Source: Phenylobacterium sp. (lineage in GTDB: Bacteria > Pseudomonadota > Alphaproteobacteria > Caulobacterales > Caulobacteraceae). From it: DNA of 64,000 nucleotides. Shown here piece by piece: positions 8,292-15,484 of this stretch (within the stretch, counting starts at the first letter, position 1; each line of letters starts with the position of its first letter). The stretch spans positions 334,216 to 398,215 of the forward strand of contig SSMU01000030.1 in assembly GCA_004799545.1 (NCBI GenBank), given 5' to 3'. The notes below the pieces were generated by a model. The model was not told where the DNA came from and searched no databases. It saw only the letters and a program-made list of their open reading frames with translations. The position numbers and the translations under genes were made by a program.

Positions 8292-9121
8292 GCAAGGCCC
8301 GAATCGACGCCCGCTTCGCCGCGCTGAAGGCCGAGGGCCGCGCGGGCTTCGTGGCCTATGTGATGGCCGGCGACCCGGACGCGGCGACGGCGCTTGCGAT
8401 CCTCAAGGGCTTGCCGGGCGCGGGCGCCGACCTGATCGAGCTGGGCTTCCCGTTCTCCGATCCGATGGCCGAGGGGCCGCCGATCCAGCGGGCGGCGCAG
8501 CGGGCGCTGGCCGCCGGCATGACGCTGTCCGGCGTGCTGGAGCTGGCGCGGGCGTTCCGCGCGGGCGATGCGGCCACGCCGCTGATCCTGATGGGCTACA
8601 TGAACCTGATCCTGCACCGCGGGATCGAGACCTTCGCCCACGATGCGGCGCAGGTCGGGGTCGACGGGGTGATCGTGGTGGATTGCCCGCCGGAGGAGGC
8701 GGCCCCGCTGGCCAAGGCGCTCGACGCCGCCGACGTGGCGCTGATCCGCCTGGCCTCCCCGACCAGCGACGACGAGCGGCTGAAGGTGGTGGTCAAGGGC
8801 ACCTCCGGCTTCGTCTATTACATCTCGGTGGCCGGGGTGACCGGGGTCAAGGAAGCCGACGCGGCGGCGGTGGCGCCGGCCGTCGAGCGGGTCCGCCGCG
8901 CCTCGGGCCTGCCGGTGGCGGTGGGGTTCGGCATCAAGACGCCGGAGCGGGCGGCCGCGATCGCCCGCGTCGCCGACGCCGTGGTGGTCGGCTCGGCCCT
9001 GGTGGACGAGGTCGCCGCAGCGCTCGAGATGAACGAAGACGTGAGCGCGCGGGTTCTTCTCAAAGCCGAATCATTGGCTAAGGCTGTCCGCGCTGCCCGG
9101 ATCGGCCAAACGACGGTCTAA
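8288..9121 (+). CDS. trpA: Tryptophan synthase alpha subunit
   Basis: Cleaves indole-3-glycerol phosphate and channels indole to TrpB. The 277-residue barrel shows AYVMAGDPD, the active-site LIELGFPFSDPMAEGPPIQRA (first catalytic acid Glu in IELGFPFSDP) and GVIVVDCPPEE with the second catalytic acid, then YYISVAGVTG and VGFGIKTPE for the phosphate. It starts at TTG (8288) overlapping the trpB stop as TTGA. accD follows after 5 bp. Confidence 0.96.
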   Translation: MSKARIDARFAALKAEGRAGFVAYVMAGDPDAATALAILKGLPGAGADLIELGFPFSDPMAEGPPIQRAAQRALAAGMTLSGVLELARAFRAGDAATPLILMGYMNLILHRGIETFAHDAAQVGVDGVIVVDCPPEEAAPLAKALDAADVALIRLASPTSDDERLKVVVKGTSGFVYYISVAGVTGVKEADAAAVAPAVERVRRASGLPVAVGFGIKTPERAAAIARVADAVVVGSALVDEVAAALEMNEDVSARVLLKAESLAKAVRAARIGQTTV

Positions 9122-9126
9122 GACCC

Positions 9127-10059
9127 ATGGCGATGGCTGAAAAGAACGACAAACCCGACAAGGCCGCCCGCCAGCCCGCCGCGCCTCGCGAGCGCTCCGG
9201 CTGGCTGTCGCGCATCGCGCCGGGGATCCGGGGCGCCTTCGCCAAGCGCGAGACGCCGGAGAACCTCTGGGTGAAGTGCCCGGAGACGGGCGAGATGCTC
9301 TATCGGCCCGACCTGGAGGTGGCCCTGTGGGTGACGCCGTCCGGCCATCACATGCGGATCGGCGCGGCCCAGCGGCTGCGGATCACCTTCGACGAGGGCA
9401 AGTTCGAGAGGATCGCCTCGCCGGTCACGCTCGACGACCCGCTGAAATTCCCCGACGTGAAGCCCTATCCGGACCGGCTGAAGGCCTCGCGCAAGGCGAC
9501 CGGCGAGCAGGACGCCCTGGCCATCGGCTACGGGACGATCCACGGCCAGGCCGCGGTGGTGGCGGTGCAGGACTTCGCCTTCATGGGCGGCTCGCTGGGG
9601 GTCGCGGTGGGCGAGGCCTTCGTCAAGGCGGCCAAGGAGGCCGTGGCCAGAGGTGTGCCGTTCGTGATCTTCACCGCCTCGGGCGGGGCGCGCATGCAGG
9701 AGGGCACGCTCTCCCTGATGCAGATGGCCCGCACGACCCTGGCGCTCAACGAGGTGAAGGCCGCGGGCCTGCCCTACATCGTCGTGCTGACCGACCCGAC
9801 CAGCGGCGGGGTGATGGCCTCCTACGCCATGCTGGGCGACATCCACCTGGCCGAGCCCAACGCCCTGGTGGCCTTCGCCGGCCGCCGGGTGATCGAGCAG
9901 ACCATCCGTGAGACCCTGCCGGCCGGCTTCCAGCGGGCGGAATTCCTGGTCGAGCGGGGGATGATCGACCGCGTCGTGACGCGCGCGGAGCTTCCGGCCG
10001 TGCTAGGCTCGATCCTCAAGACCTTGATGATGGGGCGCACCCGCCTTTCCGCCGCCTGA
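9127..10059 (+). CDS. accD: Acetyl-CoA carboxylase carboxyltransferase subunit beta, zinc ribbon degenerate
   Basis: Half of the carboxyltransferase that makes malonyl-CoA for fatty acid synthesis. At 310 residues it has the normal length. The crotonase-fold core includes GYGTIHGQAAVVAVQDFAFMGGS, TASGGARMQEGTLSLMQM and LTDPTSGGVMASYAMLGD. Family members usually have an N-terminal C4 zinc ribbon. Here the equivalent stretch reads WVKCPETGEML and LWVTPSGHHM, so three of the four cysteines are absent and zinc binding is unlikely. The gene follows trpA by 5 bp and precedes folC; the accD-folC pair is conserved. Confidence 0.96.
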   Translation: MAMAEKNDKPDKAARQPAAPRERSGWLSRIAPGIRGAFAKRETPENLWVKCPETGEMLYRPDLEVALWVTPSGHHMRIGAAQRLRITFDEGKFERIASPVTLDDPLKFPDVKPYPDRLKASRKATGEQDALAIGYGTIHGQAAVVAVQDFAFMGGSLGVAVGEAFVKAAKEAVARGVPFVIFTASGGARMQEGTLSLMQMARTTLALNEVKAAGLPYIVVLTDPTSGGVMASYAMLGDIHLAEPNALVAFAGRRVIEQTIRETLPAGFQRAEFLVERGMIDRVVTRAELPAVLGSILKTLMMGRTRLSAA

Positions 10060-10075
10060 GCTCACAGTCCAGCCA

Positions 10076-11392
10076 ATGTATGATCCGATCCGCGCGTCGG
10101 ACGCGGTGATCCAGCGGCTGCGCGCCAACCACCCGTCGCTGATCGACCTGACCACCGGGCGCGTGGAGCGGCTGCTGGCGGCGCTCGACCATCCCGAGGC
10201 GCGCCTGCCGCCGGTGATCCACGTAGCCGGCACCAACGGCAAGGGCTCGACCGTGGCCTATCTGCGGGCGATCGGCGAGGCGGCGGGCCTGAGGGTCCAC
10301 GCCATCACCTCGCCGCACCTGGTGCGCTTCGCCGAACGGATCCGGATCGCCGGCGAGCTGATCACCGACCAGGCGCTGGAAGACCTGATCGTCCGCGTCG
10401 AGGCGGCCAACGGCGGCCGGCCGATCAGCTTCTTCGAGATCACCACGGTGATCGCCCTGCTGGCCTTCGCCGAGACCCCGGCCGACCTGTGCATCGTCGA
10501 GGTGGGGCTGGGCGGCCGGTTCGACGCCACCAACGTCTTCACGGCCCCCGCGGTCAGCGTGATCACCCCCATCGACTACGACCACCTGGAGATGCTGGGC
10601 CCCGAGCTCTGGAAGATCGCCTGGGAGAAGGCCGGGATCATCAAGGCCAGACGGCCGGCGGTGGTCGCCCGGCAGATGGACGAGGCCCTGGAGGTCATCG
10701 AGCGGGAGGCCGACGACCGCATGGCCCCGCTGTTCCTCATGGGCCGCGACTTCGACGCCTGGGAGGAGCGCGGCCGGCTGATGGTGCAGATGCCCGACCG
10801 GCTGCTGGACCTGCCGGCCCCCAGCCTGTTCGGCGGCCACCAGTTCGAGAACGCCGGCCTGGCGGTGGCCGCGGCGCTCACCTTCGACCACGACCTGGGG
10901 GAGGAGCCGATCGCCCGTGGCGTGTCGACCGCCTCCTGGCCGGCCCGCTTCCAGCGGCTGACCAAGGGCCCGCTGGCCGACCTGGCCAAGGCGCGCGGCG
11001 CCGACCTCTGGCTCGACGGCGGCCACAATCCGCACGCCGGACGGGCGTTGGCCGAGGCCGCCTCGCGGCTGGTCGACCGCGATCCGCGGCCGCTGGTGCT
11101 GGTGGCCGGGATGTTCGCCCGCAAGGACGCCGAGGGCTTCTTCCGCCCGTTCGCCGAGATGCACCCGAAGGTCTACGCCACCACCTTCGACAGCCCCAAC
11201 GCCGCGCCCGCCGATGACATCGCCACCGCCGCCATCGCCGCCGGCCTGGAAGTGGAGCTGGTGGCCGACGTGGCGGCGGGCGTGCGCCGCGCGCTCGAAG
11301 AGGAGGGGCCGGCCCCGCACCTGCTGGTCTGCGGCGGCCTGCACTTCGCCGGCGAGGTCCTGGCCATGAGCCCGGAGACCTGGCCGACCTAG
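10076..11392 (+). CDS. folC: Bifunctional folylpolyglutamate/dihydrofolate synthase
   Basis: A Mur-ligase-fold enzyme that adds glutamate to folates, and in many bacteria also makes dihydrofolate. The 438-residue protein has the ATP-binding HVAGTNGKGSTVAYLRAI, the omega-loop region TSPHLVRFAERIRI, FFEITTVIALLAF, the EVGLGGRFDATNV signature, and the C-domain WLDGGHNPHAGRAL. It closes the trp-acc-fol series and runs convergent with trxA across a family A repeat. Confidence 0.96.
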   Translation: MYDPIRASDAVIQRLRANHPSLIDLTTGRVERLLAALDHPEARLPPVIHVAGTNGKGSTVAYLRAIGEAAGLRVHAITSPHLVRFAERIRIAGELITDQALEDLIVRVEAANGGRPISFFEITTVIALLAFAETPADLCIVEVGLGGRFDATNVFTAPAVSVITPIDYDHLEMLGPELWKIAWEKAGIIKARRPAVVARQMDEALEVIEREADDRMAPLFLMGRDFDAWEERGRLMVQMPDRLLDLPAPSLFGGHQFENAGLAVAAALTFDHDLGEEPIARGVSTASWPARFQRLTKGPLADLAKARGADLWLDGGHNPHAGRALAEAASRLVDRDPRPLVLVAGMFARKDAEGFFRPFAEMHPKVYATTFDSPNAAPADDIATAAIAAGLEVELVADVAAGVRRALEEEGPAPHLLVCGGLHFAGEVLAMSPETWPT

Positions 11393-11393
11393 G

Positions 11394-11543
11394 TTTTCCC
11401 TCCCCTTTATGGGGAGGGACAGACCGCGCAGCGGTCAGGGTAGGGAAGTGTGGGCTAGGCGCCGGTCTCGGAGCCTAGTCGTGACTTCCCCACCCGCCTC
11501 GCGCCTCCGGCGCGAGCCACCCTCCCCATGAAGGGGAGGGAAA
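11394..11543. repeat. Intergenic palindromic repeat family A, copy 1 (inverted)
   Basis: About 150 bp between the convergent folC and trxA genes. Each end is a hairpin of the type CCTCCCC-N4-GGGGAGG (positions 11399-11418 and 11521-11540). Inside lie CCGCGCAGCGG and CGCGCCTCCGGCGCG hairpins. The reverse complement matches the repeats at 24025 and 55735, including GTGGGGAAGT, CTTCCCTACCCTG and CCGCTGCGCGG. No ORF or transposase is inside. Confidence 0.85.
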
Positions 11544-11547
11544 GCGC

Positions 11548-11886
11548 CTACGCCGCCGCGGCGCCCACGCCGGCTTCGGTCAGCCATTCGACGATCTTCT
11601 GCTTGGGCATGGCGCCCACCTTCATGGAGGCCATCTGGCCGTCCTTGAACAGCATCATGGTCGGGATGCCGCGCACGCCGTAGCGCGAGGGGGTGGTGGG
11701 GCTTTCCTCGATGTTGAGCTTGGCCACCGTGATCTTGCCGGCGAACTCGTCGGCGATCTGCTCGAGGGCCGGGGCGATCTGCTTGCAGGGTCCGCACCAC
11801 TCCGCCCAGAAGTCGACCAGCACCGGCTGACCGGACTTGAGCACATCGGTCTCGAAGGATTCGTCGGTGACCTTCACGCTGCTCAT
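11548..11886 (-). CDS. trxA: Thioredoxin
   Basis: A 112-residue cytoplasmic disulfide reductase. It carries the active site FWAEWCGPCKQIAP, the following KLNIEESPTTPSRYGVRGIPTMMLF with the cis-Pro (RGIPT), and GAMPKQKIVEWL. The length is normal. It is preceded by addA on the same strand with 79 bp between them; trxA next to addAB is a common alphaproteobacterial order. Confidence 0.97.
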   Translation of the reverse strand: MSSVKVTDESFETDVLKSGQPVLVDFWAEWCGPCKQIAPALEQIADEFAGKITVAKLNIEESPTTPSRYGVRGIPTMMLFKDGQMASMKVGAMPKQKIVEWLTEAGVGAAAA

Positions 11887-11965
11887 GGAAAGCTCCTCAA
11901 CCGCCTGGCCGGTGGTCCGGTCGGCGTCTTCTGATGTGCCGATGTAGGCGGCCCCCGCCTAGGTA

Positions 11966-14900
11966 TCAACCGGCGGGTGTGAGTCCGGCAAGGCTCTGGC
12001 TTATCAAGTTTTCTGGGATCGGCATCAGCTTGGGCCCGTCGGTCCAGACCAGCGCCGCCTCGATCCGCCGCCCGGGGAAGACCTCGGTCAGCACCGCCCA
12101 ATAGATGGCCATCTGGCGCAGGTAGGCCGGATCGGCGTCCGCGATGGCGGCGGGCGAGGGCCGGTTGGTCTTGAAGTCGGCGACCAGCACCCGGTCAGGC
12201 AGCACCACCAGGCGGTCGATACGGCCGGAGATCTTCAGGCCGGCGGGCAGGGCGGCGGCGGCGCCGGCGATCGCCACCTCGGCGCGGGAGCCCGGCCCGA
12301 ACACCTCGGCGAAGCGGGGGTCTTCCAGCACCGAGAGGGCGGCGGCGGTCATCTCGGCGCGCTGCTCGGAGGTGAGGTCGCGCTCGCGAGCCAGCAGGGC
12401 CGCCGCGCCGGCCGCGCGGCCCCCGGCCGGCAGGTCGGGCAGCAGCTGCAGGAGCTTATGGATCAGGTCGCCGCGCCGGAAGCGGCCAAGGCCGCCCGCG
12501 GCCGTGGCGAGCGGCGAGGCGGCGGCGACCACCGCGCCCTCGCCGAGGTCCGACGGCGAGGCATAGCGGCCGAAGGCTTCCGGCGGGGCGATGGCGGCGG
12601 TCCAGGCGGGCAGGGCCTCCACGGCGGCGTCGGATCGGGCCGCGGCGCCCAGGGCCACGGGGTCTGGGCCGAAGCGGCGGACCTGCATGTCGCCGCTGGT
12701 CACCTGGCGGACGCCAGGCGCCACGTCGGCGTGGTCGAGGGCCGCGGCCACCGCGCCCCACCAGCCCTTGATCGTCTCCTCCTTGGCGTCGGCGGCGACC
12801 CGGCCGCAGAGCACCAGCCGGTCGCGGGCCCGGGTCAGGGCGACATAGAGCAGGCGGTAGGCCTCGTGCTCCTCGCGCTCGGCGCGGCGTTCGCGGGCGG
12901 TGGCGGAGGGGTCGCAGTCGCGGTCCTTGGCGCTGCACCAGAGGAAGCCCGCCCCAACGTCTTTGGACTCTTCGGTCTCCATCAGCGGCGAGCCGCGCTG
13001 GCTGCGGGTCAGCGTGGTCTCCGGCAGGAAGACGATCGGCGCCTCCAGCCCCTTGGCGCCGTGGGCGGTCATCACCCGCACCTGGTCGCCGGCCGCCTCC
13101 ATCTCGCGCTTCACGGTGATCGACAGGCTGGTGAAGTCGAAGGCCAGCCGCTCCAGGTCGTGGACGCCGCGCGCCTCGGCGGCCAGCACCTGGGCCAGGA
13201 ACTCGTCCAGGGCATCCTGCGCCTCGGCGCCCAGCCTGAGCAGCAGCCGCCGCCGCATGGACCGGCCCTGGCTGTCGGCGAGGCCAAGCACGCGGGCGTA
13301 GAACTCGAACGGCCGGCGGGTCCGCGCCTCGTCCCGCACGCTGGCCAGGAAGGCGTTCGCCGACGCCCATTCCGGGCGCTCGTCCGCTCGCCGCTGCAGC
13401 CGGGTCCAGAGGGGCTCGTGGGCGCGGCCCTGGGCCAGGTCGTAGAGGCTGTCGTCGCCGACGTCGCAGAGCGGGCTGCGCAGCAGGGCGGCGAGGGTCA
13501 GCTCGTCTTCGGGGTAGAGGGCGAAGCGGGCCAGGCCCAGGAGGTCGTCGAAGACGATGTGCTCGGAGAGCGCCAGCCGGTCGGCGCCGGCCACCGGTAT
13601 GCCGGCGTGCTTCAGGGCCCGCAGGATCTCCTCGAACAGGGCTCGGCGACGGCGCACCAGGATCAGCACGTCGCCGGCCCGCGCCGGGCGCCACGCTCGC
13701 GCCTCCTTGTCGAACACCGCGTCGCCGCGGGCGATCAGGGCGGCGATCTCGGCGGCGATCTTCTTGGCCAGCCGGCGGTTGGCGCTGGCCTCCGGCTCGG
13801 CGTCGAGGGGGGCGTCCCAGGCCAGGCGGTCCTCGCCCTTCACCTCGCGCTCGAGCGGCCAGACGTCGACGCAGCCGGCGTGGTCCTTGCGGGTCGGCTC
13901 GTGGCGGACAGTCTCGTCCTCCACCCCCGGCTGGATGGCGTGGGCCAGGGCGGGCGGGGCGAACACCGCGTCGACGAAGCTCAGCACCTGCGGCGTCGAA
14001 CGCCAGGAGGTGAGCAGGTCGACCCGCTCCATCTGGTAGCCGGCGCCGGTGGCCCGCGCGCGATGGAACTCGAACTCGCGGATCAGCTGCTCCGGCTGGG
14101 CGCCCTGGAACGAGTAGATCGACTGCTTCTCGTCGCCGACCACGAACAGGTTGCGGACCCGGGCCAGGCCGCCATCCGCGCCGGCGCCGGAGAAGAACTC
14201 CTCGGTCAGGGCGCGCACGATCCGCCACTGGTCGGGGGCGGTGTCCTGCGCCTCGTCCACCAGGATGTGGTCGATGCCGCCATCGAGCTTGTAGAGCACC
14301 CAGGCCGCGGCCGGCGCATTGCGCAGCAGGTGGCAGGTCTTCTCGATCAGGTCGGTGAAGTCGAGCGCCCCGGCCAGCCGCTTCTCGAGGCCATAGGCGG
14401 TGAGGTAGGCGTCGGCGAGGGTGAGGGCATAGGCGGTGTCCCAGGCCACCTGGGCGGCGCGGAGGCGGGTCCGGGCGATCTCCAGGCGCGCCTGCTCGGC
14501 GAGCAGCGCCACGCGCAGGTCCTCGCGGGCCTTCAGGCCGCTGGTCTTGGCGACCCAGGCTGCGGCCGTCCCCTCGCCGGCCTGGGTGAAGAGGGCGGCG
14601 AGCGCCTCGGCGAAGCTGGCGTCGGGATCGGCGGCGACGGCGGCGAGCTGGCGGCCGCATTTCTGGTCAGTGGCGGAGCCGCCGGTGAGCACGTCCGCGG
14701 CGGTGCGCCAGAGGTCGCGGTCCAGGGCGGCCATGGCCTCGGCCGCCAGGGCGTCGGAGTCGGAGCCCCAGGGCAGGCCGACGGCGGTCCAGGCCCAGTC
14801 GACCACGCCCGGCAGGCCGCCCTCGCGCGCCAGGAAGGCGGCGAGCGGCCCCCGGCGGGCCTCGAAGTCGGCGAACATCGCCTGGACGCTCATGAAGTCG

Positions 14901-15484
14901 AGGGCCACGGAGAAACGGGCGTAGGCCTCGGCGACCGCGCCCTCGCCGGCCATGGCGTGGCGGGCCACGTCGCGCTTGGCGGCTTCGGCGACGGCGGCGC
15001 TGGCGGAGTCGTCCATCACCCGGAAGCCCGGCGAGATCCCGGCTTCCAGCGGGAAGCGCCGCAGCAGCTTCTCGCAGAAGGCGTGGATGGTCTGGATCTT
15101 CAGGCCGCCCGGTGTTTCCAGGGCGCGGGCGAACAGGGCGCGGGCCTCGGAGAGGTCCTGGTGGCCATGGGCGGCCGGGTCGCCGCCCTCCAGCCGGGCC
15201 AGGGCCTCGCGCAGGCCGGCGTCCTCGCGCACCGACCAGGAGCCCAGCAGCTCGTAGAGCCGGCGCTGCATCTCCGCGGCGGCGGCCTTGGTGTAGGTGA
15301 CACAGAGGATGGTCTCCGGCTCGGCGCCGGCCAGCAGCAGGCGGGCCACCCGGTCGATCAGGGTCTTGGTCTTGCCGGAGCCGGCGTTGGCGGTGACGAA
15401 GGCGGAGACGGCGGGATCGGCGGCGCGGGCTTGCGGATCGAGGACGGCGGCCGGAGGAGGCGGCAGGTCGATGAGGCTGGTCAT
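11966..15484 (-). CDS. addA: Double-strand break repair helicase-nuclease AddA
   Basis: The helicase subunit of AddAB, the alphaproteobacterial counterpart of RecBCD, which resects DNA ends for RecA. The 1,172-residue protein opens with the UvrD-type Walker A TANAGSGKTKTLIDR (residues about 31-45). It continues with ILCVTYTKAAAAEMQ (Ia), ILVDEAQDTAPDQW (II), VVGDEKQSIYSFQGA (III), VRVMTAHGAKGLEAPIVF (V) and YVALTRARDRLVLCG (VI). Near the C-terminus the PD-(D/E)XK nuclease motif reads RIDRLVVLPDRVLVADFKTN. The ATG at 15484 overlaps the addB stop (ATGA). Confidence 0.97.
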   Translation of the reverse strand: MTSLIDLPPPPAAVLDPQARAADPAVSAFVTANAGSGKTKTLIDRVARLLLAGAEPETILCVTYTKAAAAEMQRRLYELLGSWSVREDAGLREALARLEGGDPAAHGHQDLSEARALFARALETPGGLKIQTIHAFCEKLLRRFPLEAGISPGFRVMDDSASAAVAEAAKRDVARHAMAGEGAVAEAYARFSVALDFMSVQAMFADFEARRGPLAAFLAREGGLPGVVDWAWTAVGLPWGSDSDALAAEAMAALDRDLWRTAADVLTGGSATDQKCGRQLAAVAADPDASFAEALAALFTQAGEGTAAAWVAKTSGLKAREDLRVALLAEQARLEIARTRLRAAQVAWDTAYALTLADAYLTAYGLEKRLAGALDFTDLIEKTCHLLRNAPAAAWVLYKLDGGIDHILVDEAQDTAPDQWRIVRALTEEFFSGAGADGGLARVRNLFVVGDEKQSIYSFQGAQPEQLIREFEFHRARATGAGYQMERVDLLTSWRSTPQVLSFVDAVFAPPALAHAIQPGVEDETVRHEPTRKDHAGCVDVWPLEREVKGEDRLAWDAPLDAEPEASANRRLAKKIAAEIAALIARGDAVFDKEARAWRPARAGDVLILVRRRRALFEEILRALKHAGIPVAGADRLALSEHIVFDDLLGLARFALYPEDELTLAALLRSPLCDVGDDSLYDLAQGRAHEPLWTRLQRRADERPEWASANAFLASVRDEARTRRPFEFYARVLGLADSQGRSMRRRLLLRLGAEAQDALDEFLAQVLAAEARGVHDLERLAFDFTSLSITVKREMEAAGDQVRVMTAHGAKGLEAPIVFLPETTLTRSQRGSPLMETEESKDVGAGFLWCSAKDRDCDPSATARERRAEREEHEAYRLLYVALTRARDRLVLCGRVAADAKEETIKGWWGAVAAALDHADVAPGVRQVTSGDMQVRRFGPDPVALGAAARSDAAVEALPAWTAAIAPPEAFGRYASPSDLGEGAVVAAASPLATAAGGLGRFRRGDLIHKLLQLLPDLPAGGRAAGAAALLARERDLTSEQRAEMTAAALSVLEDPRFAEVFGPGSRAEVAIAGAAAALPAGLKISGRIDRLVVLPDRVLVADFKTNRPSPAAIADADPAYLRQMAIYWAVLTEVFPGRRIEAALVWTDGPKLMPIPENLISQSLAGLTPAG

